In this document: one piece after another, positions 35,866-45,721 of the stretch | How positions within the stretch are numbered: the stretch's first letter is position 1 | Layout of the letters: every line of letters begins with the position of its first letter | Source of the DNA: Spirosoma sp. 48-14 | Lineage (GTDB): Bacteria; Bacteroidota; Bacteroidia; Cytophagales; Spirosomataceae | DNA: 64,000 nt | Direction: 5' to 3' | Assembly: GCF_001898575.1 (NCBI RefSeq) | Contig: NZ_MKUD01000058.1 | Span: forward strand, 248,001 to 312,000 | The notes under the pieces: generated by a model | What the model saw: only the letters and a program-made list of their open reading frames with translations | Told to the model about the DNA's origin: nothing | The model's database searches: none | Position numbers and translations under genes: made by a program

Positions 35866-36273
35866 ATGATTTATTTGACCAAAGCAGAGATTATCGAGAT
35901 AAATCACAATCAGGTGTCGCTATTTGGCGGAAATTTTGTTCCGCCGAACAATTTCCTTCATGAGGATAATCTGGATTATCTATTGGAAGCCGTAGAAACT
36001 GAGATGTTTGGCCAGCCTTTGTATCCTGAAATCTATCAAAAAGCAGGGTTATACATGTTTAACATTGTATGTAATCACATTTTTCAGGATGGAAATAAAC
36101 GTACAGGTTTACAGTCTGCGCTTATTTTCCTGCTTCTCAATGAGTATAGATTCACCGACCTGGTTAATGACGACTTATTAACCCAATTCACGCTCGATGT
36201 CGCATCAGGCAACCATTCGCTTGAAACGGTACAGGCGTGGTTTCAAGCGAATAGTCAGCCATTAAACGCATAA
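35866..36273 (+). CDS. doc: Doc-type (death-on-curing) Fic toxin
   Basis: A 135-residue Fic-fold toxin. The motif is HIFQDGNKRTG at 71-81, with His71 and the Lys-Arg ending typical of Doc rather than the Gly-Arg of AMP-transferring Fic. Doc proteins phosphorylate elongation factor Tu. The N-terminus has NHNQVSLFGG and LLEAVETEMFGQPLYPEIYQKAGLY, both Doc-like. The upstream 65-residue gene is its probable antitoxin. Confidence 0.9.
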   Translation: MIYLTKAEIIEINHNQVSLFGGNFVPPNNFLHEDNLDYLLEAVETEMFGQPLYPEIYQKAGLYMFNIVCNHIFQDGNKRTGLQSALIFLLLNEYRFTDLVNDDLLTQFTLDVASGNHSLETVQAWFQANSQPLNA

Positions 36274-36291
36274 TTAATCGCGGAATGCGGT

Positions 36292-37488
36292 TTAGAAACG
36301 AGCCAGAACCTTCTCCGACACCGTTTTCCCAATTGACAATGACGAGGTTGCCGCTGGCGAAGGGGCATTCAATACATTTATGGCCTTGTCGGCTTCCAGA
36401 ATAGCGAAATCGTCGAGCAATCCACCTGTACGGTCACAGGCCTGAGCACGGACCCCTGCCCCACCCGGCTCCAGATCTGCTTCCTGAATTTCGGGAATGA
36501 GTGCCTGTAAGGCTTTAGTAAAGGCAGCTTTGGAGAATGAACGGTACATTTCACCCAGGCCCGTTTCCCAATATTTGGCGGCAACTTTCTGAAAACCCGG
36601 CCACGAAAGGGTTTCAAACAGCTCTTTCAGATTAATATCTGACTTTTTGTAGCCTTCGCGCTGAAATGCCAACACAGCATTCGGGCCAGCCTCTACTCCC
36701 CCGTGAACCATGCGGGTGAAGTGAACGCCCAGGAAGGGAAAGTTAGGGTCAGGAACGGGATAAATCAGGTTTTTGACAAGATATTCCTTTTGTGGCTTGA
36801 TCTGATAATACTCCCCTCGAAACGGTACAATCCGCACATCGACGGGTTCACGTTGGGTAAGCTGGGCAATTTTATCGGAATAAAGCCCGGCACAGTTTAC
36901 AACGAGTTTGGTTTCGTAGCGACCTTTGTCCGTTACAACAATGCTCAGACTAGTACCGGGCGTAACCTGCTCCACGCGCTCGTTGAACCGGATTTCTCCG
37001 CCCAGAGCCTGAAATTTATAGGCATATTTCTCGGCTACCTGCTTGTAGTCGATAATACCCGTTTGCGGCACGAACATGCCCGCTACCCCATTGACGTGCG
37101 GTTCTATTTCCCGCATTTCGGCCAGCGATAGCTTTTTTAGCCCACCCAATCCATTTTGTTGCCCTCGCTGATACAAGGTTTCCAATTGAGGAATCTCTTC
37201 CTGCTTCGTGGCTACCACTATTTTGCCACATAATTCATAGGGAATTCCTTCGGCATTACAGAAGTCGATCAGCATCTGATAGCCCCGAATACAGTTGGTC
37301 GCTTTCAGGCTACCCGGTTTATAATACAGGCCAGAATGGATAACTCCGCTATTGTGCCCGGTTTGATGACGGGCCACAAACGGCTCCTTTTCCAGTAGAA
37401 CGACCGTCAGTCCGGGGCGTTGCTGTTTCAACTGCAAAGCGGTAGCCAATCCAACAATTCCACCGCCAATGATTACTACGTCTGTCAT
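36292..37488 (-). CDS. lhgO: L-2-hydroxyglutarate oxidase
   Basis: An FAD enzyme converting L-2-hydroxyglutarate to 2-oxoglutarate. The 398-residue protein starts MTDVVIIGGGIVGLATALQL (ATG 37488). It has the family block VARHQTGHNSGVIHSGLYYKPGSLKA and VPQTGIIDYKQV. The end is LNAPSPAATSSLSIGKTV. These fit LhgO rather than a generic DAO oxidase. A TACCTTTG element lies directly before the start codon, so the mRNA may have almost no leader. Confidence 0.93.
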   Translation of the reverse strand: MTDVVIIGGGIVGLATALQLKQQRPGLTVVLLEKEPFVARHQTGHNSGVIHSGLYYKPGSLKATNCIRGYQMLIDFCNAEGIPYELCGKIVVATKQEEIPQLETLYQRGQQNGLGGLKKLSLAEMREIEPHVNGVAGMFVPQTGIIDYKQVAEKYAYKFQALGGEIRFNERVEQVTPGTSLSIVVTDKGRYETKLVVNCAGLYSDKIAQLTQREPVDVRIVPFRGEYYQIKPQKEYLVKNLIYPVPDPNFPFLGVHFTRMVHGGVEAGPNAVLAFQREGYKKSDINLKELFETLSWPGFQKVAAKYWETGLGEMYRSFSKAAFTKALQALIPEIQEADLEPGGAGVRAQACDRTGGLLDDFAILEADKAINVLNAPSPAATSSLSIGKTVSEKVLARF

Positions 37489-37494
37489 AATACG

Positions 37495-37502
37495 CAAAGG
37501 TA
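37495..37502 (-). promoter_or_regulatory. -7 element adjoining the lhgO start codon
   Basis: The minus strand reads TACCTTTGCGTATTATG, with the ATG of lhgO only 6 bases after the box. The expected transcription start would be at or next to the ATG, implying a leaderless message. Confidence 0.5.
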
Positions 37503-37514
37503 CGGTGGAACGAC

Positions 37515-37549
37515 AAAAAAAAGGGCGCTACGAGATTTTCGTTGCGCCC
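37515..37549 (-). terminator. Rho-independent terminator before lhgO
   Basis: On the minus strand GGGCGC-A-ACGA pairs with TCGT-A-GCGCCC and is followed by T8. It lies about 150 bases after the TrpD-like stop and ends that transcript upstream of lhgO. Confidence 0.85.
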
Positions 37550-37696
37550 CTCATCCTTTAGCTGTCGTTTACTGTTCCAATATCTTACTCCTTAAACGGG
37601 AATAATCAGGTTGTATTTTATTCAAAGATGTGCTTTTGGAGCGTTTCCGTGGCTATTCTGGATGAATGGATGATTTTCAACGACGAGCGGCTGAAT

Positions 37697-38956
37697 TTAC
37701 CGAAGTTGGCCTTCAATCCAGTCGAGGCCACGCCGGTAGAGCGCATGGGCAAAGTGGACTCGATTATCGAAATCGGCATCTGTAGTACGCCCTTCCTGCA
37801 TAAACTGACGGACCAGACGAGCGTTGTCAAGTGCCTGGGGCTGCTCATACTCCGTTTCGGTCTGGGTACGGAACGAGGCAAAGGCAGGAGAATCGCCTTC
37901 AAAGTGCTGAAAAAACAAATGGCCGCGTGGGGTTCTGACAGCGCACAATACCCCACTGGCGCGGCTAGTAGACGGGGCCAGGCTTCCTTCCAGCCCACGC
38001 TTGAGTACTATAACCCCATCGAAGCCTGCCAGTAGAGCCAGTTCGGCCATTTTCATCTGATAGGTGATGTGAAATACCGATGTGACTAAAATCTGGGCAT
38101 GGCATGGATTGAGCACTTTTTCGAGCGTAGCTAGAAACGGACGTTTAATAATAATCTGTCGACGTTCGACCCACCGATTCAGGGCAGGCGACAGGGCTTT
38201 CTGGTCCAGTACCCAGCCATAATTAGCCAACGGTGTATCCAGTTCATGGTTGCTCTGTAGAAACTGACAACCCAGATTCATGTACAGGTCCAGCGCATTG
38301 AGGGTAAACTTGGGTCCGCCCGACCGCCCAACCAGCGACACGGCTCCATAGCCCCGCTTCTGAAAAAACTGGGCAAGCAACGGCGTTATCAGGTAACTAT
38401 GCTCCACCCCGTCGAACGGCTCGGCTAACTGCACCAATGGCCGGTCAGCACAACTCATCGACCCAAATCCAGGGGAAAATGTCCGTTCGGCAGCCCGCAT
38501 GAGCCCCAGATACTCGTCGTTGGTTTCGTGCCGGACGCGCAGAATACTGGCCGCCAATGCCCGAAATACTTCACAATCGCTATGGGCGAACAAGTAATCG
38601 CCCAATTGCTCAGCCTCTGTCACCTGCAGGTTTCCACCACGCACCAGTTTGGTAGCTATGGGCAATAAGCGGTCGGGCAAACCGGGACAAATCTTATTGA
38701 TAAAAAACGTTGGATGTGAAAAAGCCCCTTTGCCGATAAGCTCTTCCAGAGTCCGTTCTTCTGGTGTAGGTCCTTTCGCCAGCAATGCCCCCCAAAAAGC
38801 CCCGCGCTGCAAGGGATGGCTCATTGGGTCAGTCAATGCCGTACGGCATTCGGCCAGTAAATCGGGCGGAAGGGGTTTGCTGCCGTATTTTCCAATTCCA
38901 ATATGTTTAATCCCTCGGCCCAATGGCGTATCAGTAGCTGGAGTGTTCAGAACCAT
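37697..38956 (-). CDS. TrpD-like glycosyltransferase family 3 protein (YbiB-like)
   Basis: A 419-residue protein with the two-domain fold of anthranilate phosphoribosyltransferase: an N-terminal helical domain (PLQRGAFWGALLAKGPTPEERTLEELIG) and a phosphorylase-like core (SLVGRSGGPKFTLNALDLY, FDGVIVLKRGLEGSLAPS). The GTGGD loop of true TrpD is not visible, so it resembles YbiB-type TrpD2 proteins, some of which bind nucleic acid rather than make tryptophan. No trp genes are nearby. A TATTTTG box lies immediately before its start. Confidence 0.75.
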   Translation of the reverse strand: MVLNTPATDTPLGRGIKHIGIGKYGSKPLPPDLLAECRTALTDPMSHPLQRGAFWGALLAKGPTPEERTLEELIGKGAFSHPTFFINKICPGLPDRLLPIATKLVRGGNLQVTEAEQLGDYLFAHSDCEVFRALAASILRVRHETNDEYLGLMRAAERTFSPGFGSMSCADRPLVQLAEPFDGVEHSYLITPLLAQFFQKRGYGAVSLVGRSGGPKFTLNALDLYMNLGCQFLQSNHELDTPLANYGWVLDQKALSPALNRWVERRQIIIKRPFLATLEKVLNPCHAQILVTSVFHITYQMKMAELALLAGFDGVIVLKRGLEGSLAPSTSRASGVLCAVRTPRGHLFFQHFEGDSPAFASFRTQTETEYEQPQALDNARLVRQFMQEGRTTDADFDNRVHFAHALYRRGLDWIEGQLR

Positions 38957-39394
38957 ACAAAATACAGGTTTGACTGACGAACGTACCTAGGTAAAAGTAA
39001 ACAAAAAGTACTACGAACCGATGGGAATGTCTTAGGAAAGTGAGCGAAACACCATCTAATTCTTGTCTCGTTTATGCCAAATCCGAATACTGTCCAAAAA
39101 ATGACCTGCATACCTGCCTTCTAACTGACTGTCTGATAGTTATAAACTTTTACACTAACTTGCTGTGCGTCAATTTTCGCTTTTGTCGATGACCAGTCCA
39201 ACTTTACGAATCCATCTGACAGAATACCATCGCATTAATAAAAGAAATCTTGCTTATTGACACACAATTACGCGATTTTGGTTGTTCAATCGTTACACAA
39301 AGAGCCGTGCGAGGTCGAAGACAATACGGCATGGCTCCTTGCAAAGTCCTGAATAACCTACTTTTGTACCCGAATTAATTGTTTTTCGGCATAA
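38957..39394. other. Intergenic region between the divergent TrpD-like and helicase genes
   Basis: 438 bases without a convincing reading frame. The right end carries the helicase promoter (39339-39366) and the left end a TATTTTG box facing the TrpD-like gene. I see no repeats or RNA gene in the middle. Confidence 0.6.
39339..39366 (+). promoter_or_regulatory. Promoter of the SNF2 helicase gene
   Basis: TTG at 39339-39341 and TACTTTTG at 39359-39366 are 17 bases apart, fitting the Bacteroidota -33/-7 pattern. The start codon at 39395 leaves a leader of about 22 bases. Confidence 0.6.
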
Positions 39395-42300
39395 ATGGCA
39401 GAACGGATCGCTTACGGCAAAACATGGTGGGGCCAGAAATGGCTTAATGCTCTGGCAAGCATTGATATGGCAAACCGCCTGCCACGCGGAAAAAGCTATG
39501 CCAACAAGGGGGCCGTTATGGGCCTGCTTATTTCGACCAATCAGATTAGTGCCTCCGTGAAAGGAACGGCACCCCGGCCCTATAAAATAAAGCTGTCGGT
39601 ACCGCTGTTTACGGAGCAGGAACGAACCTGGCTTCTGACCGAAATTCGCGAAAACCCAGCAACACTAGCTCAACTTCTGAACCGGCAATTACCTCCTGAG
39701 CTGACAGAGTTCGTCAATCGGAGAGGCATCCAACTATTTCCGGCATCGTTCCGGGATTTGTCGATGGGTTGCTCCTGCCCCGACCTTGCCGTTCCGTGCA
39801 AGCACGTTGCAGCCGTTGTTTACATTATTGCCAACGAGATTGATCGGAATCCTTTTCTGGTTTTCCAGCTAAAAGGGCTGGACATTCTGGAGGAGTTACA
39901 AAAAGATCAGGTCGATGTAGGAGGTAGTATGAGTCAGGTGCTGTCATTTAAAGACATTTGCACCGACGAACTGCCCGACGATGAAGACTGGCAACCCTCC
40001 GAAGCTGCCCGTACCCACCTGGATTATGCCACAATCCCAGCCTTATCGGAACAACTGCTAGGCTTGCTTTCTCCAGATGTTACGTTCACCAAAGGCGATT
40101 TCCATAAATCATTAACCCGCGCCTATAAACTATTCAGCAAGCCCTTATCCGACGAGAAACCGTTACCGCCTGACGAGCGGCCCGACTTCAGCGATAGCAT
40201 CGAACTCCAGCTCGATGAAGTAATGTCGGTCAAAAAGATCAACATTTTCAGCGAGCATGGCGAACCTCGTCCGCTTAGCGGATTCAAAATGAGCGATCTG
40301 GTGGGCTGGATCAACACGCTTACCGAAGCCGACTGGCCCGAAATGAGCGATTCGGTCCGAGCGTTGTACCTTACCCATCAATTTTCGGCTGCGCTATTGC
40401 GTCGGGGGGCCATAGTGCCGCAATTGCTACGGGTAACGCCCGGTGAAGATCAGTACCGGGTACGCTGGATTCCGGCCATGCTCAACGAATTCGTAAAACA
40501 GCAAACCGAACTCCTGGCTTCGCAAATTCCACCTACCCTGCTGACGGTCCGCTGGCAAAAAGAATGGCTGGCCTTACCTGGTGAACAGTTGGTCTTAACG
40601 CTTTGCTCGCTGTTTTTACGACGGGTCATCAAACCAACGACTATCGAACTTTGGGAACGCTGGCCCCTGGAAGATGCTGACCGACTGTTTTTCGGCATCG
40701 AAACGCTGCGATTTGAAGGATTTGGACGAAAGGAGATGCCCCTTGCCATCCAGCTTTGGCTCAACGACTTCTTCCTGACTCACAAACGATTTGTGCCCAT
40801 TGTTGCCGTTGAAGACAATGACACTCCCTTCGGTGATGAGTTTCGCTTAAGTCTGCTCATCCGCGACCGCGAATCGAAAACCGCCAAAGGCACACTCGAT
40901 CCGCCTATTCCATTACCTGATCTCCTGACCAAAAAGAAGCACCAGGGCATACGGATGGCTGTTTTGCAGGATTTGCTGGTGCTGTCGCGGCACTTTCCGG
41001 ATTTAGCCCGATTGACTAAAATGGGAGGCCCGGCCTATCTGACCTATTCGCCCAGCCTATTTGTCGATGTGTTGCTTGAGACCTTACCCCGTATGCAGTT
41101 GCTGGGTATTTCGCTCTGGCTACCCAAATCCTTACAACACTGGGTCCGTCCGCAGGCAGGTGGCCGTCTGAAAGCCAAAGTAACCGCAAACAATGCCTTT
41201 ATGCGACTGGACGATATGCTGACGTTCGACTGGCAGGTAGCACTTGGCGAAGAGATGATCAGTGTAAATGAGTTTCAGAGGCTAGTGGGCCATACAACAG
41301 GTTTGGTCAAGATCAAGGATCAGTATGTATTGATAGACCCGAACGAACTAACGAAACTTTACAAGCAACTCGAAAATCCACCCGAACTGACTGGCTCGGA
41401 TTTGCTTAAGGCAGCGTTGGCCGAAGAGTACAAAGGTGGCCGACTGGGCTTATCGGCCGAAGTCAGAACACTGGTCAAACAGTTTACTGAAAGTGCGTCA
41501 CAACCGCTCCCCGATGCCCTGAACGCTACGTTACGCCCCTACCAGCAACGCGGGTACGACTGGCTGATGAAAAATACATCACTCGGTATGGGAAGCCTGC
41601 TGGCCGACGACATGGGGCTGGGTAAAACGCTTCAGATTATTGCATTGTTGCTCAAGTTCAAGCAGGAAGGCCGGTTCAAAAAGCAAAAAGGGCTGGTGGT
41701 GTTGCCAACCACCCTACTGACCAACTGGCAAAAAGAAATTGCCCGCTTTGCCCCCGATCTTCGCCCATTGATTTATCACGGTTCGAGCCGAAAACTTCCC
41801 GATGATAAGACAAAAGATTATGACCTGTTGCTAACCACCTACGGAGTAGTACGCTCCGATCTCGACAAGCTGAAGAAAACCAACTGGGCGGTTGTGATCA
41901 TTGATGAAGCGCAGAACATTAAAAACTCCGATACCGAGCAAACCAAAGCGGTCAAAGCCTTAAAAGCACCGATTCGCATTGCTCTCAGCGGTACCCCCAT
42001 CGAAAACCGGCTATCGGAGTTCTGGAGCATCATGGACTTTGTGAACAAAGGGTATTTGGGTGGCGTGGGTAAATTCAACGAGGAGTTTGGCAAGCCTATT
42101 CAGCAGGAACGCGACCACCAGAAGCTTGACCAGTTCCGGCGCATAGCGAGCCCCTTCCTGCTTCGTCGGGTCAAAACCGACCGCAGTATTATCAGCGACC
42201 TACCCGATAAGATTGAGAATAACCAGTTCTGTACGCTCACGACTGAACAGGCTGCGTTGTATGAAAGTGTGGTGCAGGAAAGCCTGCGGGCCATTCAGCA

Positions 42301-42934
42301 AAAAGACGGTATTGCCCGCCGGGGTCTGGTGCTGAAATTAATGACCGCTCTCAAGCAAATTGGGAACCACCCGCGCCAGTATCTGAAACAAGGGGCCGAT
42401 ACGCCAGCCTTATCCGGCAAAACTACGCTGCTGCTGAATCTGCTGGAAAACATCTACGCCAGCCACGAAAAAGTGCTCATTTTCACCCAATATCAGGAAA
42501 TGGGCCAGTTATTGGTTCAGTTTATCCAACAGGCATTCGGAACCCCTCCTCTGTTTCTGCATGGCGGCACATCCCGCGACGAGCGCGACCGGATGGTTGA
42601 GCAGTTTCAGAAAAACCGAAGCGACCACACATTTATTCTGTCACTTAAAGCGGGCGGAACCGGGCTTAACCTCACGCAGGCCAACCACGTTATCCATTAC
42701 GATTTATGGTGGAACCCGGCCGTTGAATCACAGGCCACCGACCGGGCCTTCCGTATCGGCCAGACCAAAAACGTACTGGTATATCGACTTATCAATCAGG
42801 GAACTATGGAAGAGAAAATCGACGCCATGATCCGCAACAAAAAAGAACTGGCCGACCTCAGTATCAAAACCGGCGAAACCTGGCTGGGGGACTTAAGCGA
42901 CACAGAACTGAAAGAATTAGTGACTCTAGGCTAA
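39395..42934 (+). CDS. SWIM zinc-finger SNF2-family DNA helicase/translocase
   Basis: A 1179-residue ATP-driven DNA translocase. A SWIM zinc finger lies at 126-137 (Cys126, Cys128, Cys135, His137 in CSCPDLAVPCKH). The SNF2 ATPase follows after a long middle region: DDMGLGKTLQ at about 738-747 (Walker A), VVIIDEAQNIKNS at about 831-843 (Walker B) and ALSGTPIEN. The helicase C-terminal domain has LIFTQYQEMGQLL, LSLKAGGTGLNLTQANHVIHYDLWWNPAVE and ATDRAFRIGQ. These bacterial Rad54/HepA-like proteins act in chromosome or transcription remodelling; the exact role here is unknown. It is monocistronic with its own promoter and a palindrome at the end. Confidence 0.95.
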   Translation: MAERIAYGKTWWGQKWLNALASIDMANRLPRGKSYANKGAVMGLLISTNQISASVKGTAPRPYKIKLSVPLFTEQERTWLLTEIRENPATLAQLLNRQLPPELTEFVNRRGIQLFPASFRDLSMGCSCPDLAVPCKHVAAVVYIIANEIDRNPFLVFQLKGLDILEELQKDQVDVGGSMSQVLSFKDICTDELPDDEDWQPSEAARTHLDYATIPALSEQLLGLLSPDVTFTKGDFHKSLTRAYKLFSKPLSDEKPLPPDERPDFSDSIELQLDEVMSVKKINIFSEHGEPRPLSGFKMSDLVGWINTLTEADWPEMSDSVRALYLTHQFSAALLRRGAIVPQLLRVTPGEDQYRVRWIPAMLNEFVKQQTELLASQIPPTLLTVRWQKEWLALPGEQLVLTLCSLFLRRVIKPTTIELWERWPLEDADRLFFGIETLRFEGFGRKEMPLAIQLWLNDFFLTHKRFVPIVAVEDNDTPFGDEFRLSLLIRDRESKTAKGTLDPPIPLPDLLTKKKHQGIRMAVLQDLLVLSRHFPDLARLTKMGGPAYLTYSPSLFVDVLLETLPRMQLLGISLWLPKSLQHWVRPQAGGRLKAKVTANNAFMRLDDMLTFDWQVALGEEMISVNEFQRLVGHTTGLVKIKDQYVLIDPNELTKLYKQLENPPELTGSDLLKAALAEEYKGGRLGLSAEVRTLVKQFTESASQPLPDALNATLRPYQQRGYDWLMKNTSLGMGSLLADDMGLGKTLQIIALLLKFKQEGRFKKQKGLVVLPTTLLTNWQKEIARFAPDLRPLIYHGSSRKLPDDKTKDYDLLLTTYGVVRSDLDKLKKTNWAVVIIDEAQNIKNSDTEQTKAVKALKAPIRIALSGTPIENRLSEFWSIMDFVNKGYLGGVGKFNEEFGKPIQQERDHQKLDQFRRIASPFLLRRVKTDRSIISDLPDKIENNQFCTLTTEQAALYESVVQESLRAIQQKDGIARRGLVLKLMTALKQIGNHPRQYLKQGADTPALSGKTTLLLNLLENIYASHEKVLIFTQYQEMGQLLVQFIQQAFGTPPLFLHGGTSRDERDRMVEQFQKNRSDHTFILSLKAGGTGLNLTQANHVIHYDLWWNPAVESQATDRAFRIGQTKNVLVYRLINQGTMEEKIDAMIRNKKELADLSIKTGETWLGDLSDTELKELVTLG

Positions 42935-42941
42935 AAAACTT

Positions 42942-43005
42942 GTAAATTCCTGGATTGTATTCAACGAATTAACGTTAATTCGTTGAATACAATCCAGGAA
43001 TTTAC
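42942..43005. terminator. 64-bp perfect palindrome between convergent genes
   Basis: 42942-42973 is the exact reverse complement of 42974-43005: 32 bp per arm and no loop, centred on TAAC|GTTA. On the minus strand the arm is followed by AAGTTTTTT, so it can end the Gfo/Idh transcript. On the plus strand there is no T-run. The length is well beyond a normal terminator. Confidence 0.8.
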
Positions 43006-43028
43006 GGGTTTCTGGCTATCCGATAGCT

Positions 43029-44405
43029 TTATACTTTCTTCGGATCGGGGTGAACGTATGGTGAGCGGTATTCCCTTGCCAGCATTTTAGTCGCTTCTTT
43101 ATCACCAACCACTTCACGCTTCACCGGATCATACACCATCGGGCGGCCCGTTTTCATCGCCATATTGGCCAGGATACAGCTAGCGGTCGAAATATGGCCT
43201 TCTTCAATATCGGCAACTGGCCGTGAATTTTTCTCGATGGCATCCAGGAAGTTGAGCATGTGCAAGCGCGTAGCCGGAGCCGCGTTTAACTCAATTTTGG
43301 GGTTGGTATCTTCCGTAACGTCTTCTGGATATTTCTCTTTTTCGTACACGACGTCGAAGTGAATCTTTTCACCTTTTCCGTCCGGAATAAAATCGGCCTG
43401 CATGGTACTGCCCCACAGCGTGCCTTTTTCACCATATAGCGTGAACGACCAGGGATAATCGGGGTTGTTGGCGGTACCCCAGGTTTTATGGTGCCACACA
43501 CAGTTCAGTTCATCGTATTCAAACAGGGCCGACTGCGTATCGGAAATGTTCGACTTACCTTCTTTTTGTACGTAGATACCGCCATGTGAGGTAATTCGCT
43601 TCGGCCAGCCGAGTTTCAGCATCCAGCGAACGGTATCGAGCATGTGTACGCACATATCACCCGTGATGCCATTGCCATACTCCATAAACGTCCGCCACCA
43701 ACGCACGTGAGGCAGGCCATCGTAGGGGCGAAGGGGCGCCGGGCCCGTCCACATGTTGTAGTCGAGGAAGTCAGGAACAGCCTGTACGGGTGGGTTACCG
43801 TTGTTGCGCATATGTAGATCACAGGACATCTCTACGTGCGATATTTTTCCAAGCAACCCGGCATCAACGATTCGTTTCTTGGCTTCGATTAGGTGCGGGG
43901 TACTTTTACGCTGTGTTCCCACCTGTACGACTTTGTTGTATTTACGGGCAGCCGCTACCATTGCTTCGCCCTCCATTACGTCGACACTAATCGGCTTTTG
44001 CACATACACGTTTGCCCCGGCTTTTACGCAGTCGATCATTTGAAGTGCATGCCAGTGATCGGGCGTACCGATCAGGACAATATCCAGCTGATTTTCAGCC
44101 AGCATTTTCTGGTAATCGCCGTACAGCTTAGGCGTTTTACCCGATTTCTGCCGCTGGCTGACCATTTTAGCCGCATTATCGAGCATATGTTTATCGACGT
44201 CACACAGAGCCACGACTTCAACCGGAGCCACCTGAATCAGCCGAAACAAATCACTTTTACCGTACCAGCCCGTACCTATTAATGCTACTCGATACGCTTT
44301 CGGTGGGTTCATTAAATCCAGTCCTCGGGCACCAAAGGTCGACAGTGCCAACGAAGCGGTAGAGCCTTGTATAAATTGACGGCGGTTGATATTAAAATTA
44401 TCCAT
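43029..44405 (-). CDS. Gfo/Idh/MocA-family oxidoreductase, Tat-exported
   Basis: A 458-residue NAD(P)-dependent sugar dehydrogenase-type protein. A twin-arginine signal is present (NINRRQFIQGSTASLALS at about 5-22), as in the exported branch common in Bacteroidota. The Rossmann motif is VALIGTGWYGK (40-50). The catalytic QKPISVDV replaces the usual EKP. A downstream CVHMLDTVRWML follows. It is the last gene of a three-gene minus-strand group with an esterase and a GMC oxidoreductase. Confidence 0.92.
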   Translation of the reverse strand: MDNFNINRRQFIQGSTASLALSTFGARGLDLMNPPKAYRVALIGTGWYGKSDLFRLIQVAPVEVVALCDVDKHMLDNAAKMVSQRQKSGKTPKLYGDYQKMLAENQLDIVLIGTPDHWHALQMIDCVKAGANVYVQKPISVDVMEGEAMVAAARKYNKVVQVGTQRKSTPHLIEAKKRIVDAGLLGKISHVEMSCDLHMRNNGNPPVQAVPDFLDYNMWTGPAPLRPYDGLPHVRWWRTFMEYGNGITGDMCVHMLDTVRWMLKLGWPKRITSHGGIYVQKEGKSNISDTQSALFEYDELNCVWHHKTWGTANNPDYPWSFTLYGEKGTLWGSTMQADFIPDGKGEKIHFDVVYEKEKYPEDVTEDTNPKIELNAAPATRLHMLNFLDAIEKNSRPVADIEEGHISTASCILANMAMKTGRPMVYDPVKREVVGDKEATKMLAREYRSPYVHPDPKKV

Positions 44406-44450
44406 GCAAGTTGAGGATTTAGGCAGCTAGAGCCGGGTTTGTATAAGGGT

Positions 44451-45617
44451 TTATTTTAGAAGCGCCATCACGGCATCGTCGCCCACAACAGCGCGGGTGG
44501 GTCGTGGGTGTTCGGCCGTAAAGACTTGTAAATCGGTTGGTTCGAGTATTGTATTAGGCGATTCGTCGATCTGTCCATTTTTCTGCACACGAGCCAGATC
44601 GAGTTTCAGGTGCTTCGCCAGGAATTGATAGGCGGCTAATCGTTTATTAGGCCCATAATCGTGGCCTTCGGTAGGTAAATGAACGTTTTCGACCCGGTCT
44701 TTTGCCCCGTAATAGCCGTAGATGTTCTGGATATAGGGATATTCTACTGAGGGTGTGTTTTTCGTCCAGTCTTTCCCGTCCGAAACCAGCAACATGGGCC
44801 GGGGAGCCGCCAGTGCGGCTATCTCGACATTACTGGTTTGATGAGTGGGTCGTTTATGAATTGGCATACCACTTTCGCAGACACAGCCGCCGAAGAAATG
44901 GGCCGACACCATCACAACGGGCACCGAGACTTTAATACGCGGATCAAGTGCCGTCAACACAAACGTTTGCGTTCCTCCTCCCGATTCGCCCGACATAGCA
45001 ATCCGGTCCGTATCGACATTAGGCAGGCTGGTCAGAAAATCCAGCGACCGCATTCCATTCAGTGTCTGTAAGGTCAACGCTTCGGCAATCTTATGGTCGG
45101 TCTGCTTCGAGTCGCCATAGCCCAGCATATCATACGCAAACACAACGGCTCCCATCCGCGCCAGCGTTGCACAACGCTGCTGGGTATATTCCATCAGGCG
45201 GTTGTTCTGATTGCCTCCGTGACCATGGGGGCAAAGAATACCCGGCACTCTTCCTTTGACGTTCAATGGCCGGTATAGATTCCCCGTTACGAAAAGTCCA
45301 GGCAAGCTTTCAAATGCGACGTTTTCGACGGTGTAACCATTCATTTGCCGGAGACTATGCCGTATGGGTTGAAGCGGGGCAAACTTCGGCTTATCAGGTA
45401 GTTTCATCCCTTCCCGAATGCCTTTTCGGATCAACGCTGCACGGGCTTCCCAACTGGCTCGATCATGATAGGTACTGGCGAAGGTCTGTAACGCTTTGGC
45501 TCCTTCCTCCTCCGTAAAATAAGCTCCCTGGCACAAATCAGGTCGGGCAGGATTGGGTTGTGCCATCACACCCACCAGCCCTGCCAGATAACAGATCAAT
45601 AAATTTTGGATACGCAT
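44451..45617 (-). CDS. Exported alpha/beta-hydrolase (acetyl-xylan-esterase-like)
   Basis: A 388-residue protein with a signal peptide (MRIQNLLICYLAGLVGVMAQP, about 1-19), starting at ATG 45617. The hydrolase core has the oxyanion segment CPHGHGGNQ (129-137). The nucleophile Ser212 is in MSGESGGGTQ, and the likely base is in TEGHDYGPNK. It resembles the large-esterase branch that removes acetyl or methyl groups from plant polysaccharides. It lies 45 bases before the Gfo/Idh gene, in the same direction. Confidence 0.85.
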   Translation of the reverse strand: MRIQNLLICYLAGLVGVMAQPNPARPDLCQGAYFTEEEGAKALQTFASTYHDRASWEARAALIRKGIREGMKLPDKPKFAPLQPIRHSLRQMNGYTVENVAFESLPGLFVTGNLYRPLNVKGRVPGILCPHGHGGNQNNRLMEYTQQRCATLARMGAVVFAYDMLGYGDSKQTDHKIAEALTLQTLNGMRSLDFLTSLPNVDTDRIAMSGESGGGTQTFVLTALDPRIKVSVPVVMVSAHFFGGCVCESGMPIHKRPTHQTSNVEIAALAAPRPMLLVSDGKDWTKNTPSVEYPYIQNIYGYYGAKDRVENVHLPTEGHDYGPNKRLAAYQFLAKHLKLDLARVQKNGQIDESPNTILEPTDLQVFTAEHPRPTRAVVGDDAVMALLK

Positions 45618-45721
45618 GGTTCTTCTTGACAGCGAACGGATTGAATAGGGTAGCAAAACCCAAAGAAGGCTTTTGCAAACTCTTACTCCTTCGCCTGCCC
45701 GAAGACGCCAAAAAACCCGAT

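Noticed and set aside
37628..38035. A 135-codon plus-strand frame overlapping the end of the TrpD-like gene
   Set aside because: Mostly antisense to the TrpD-like gene with no start context or motif.
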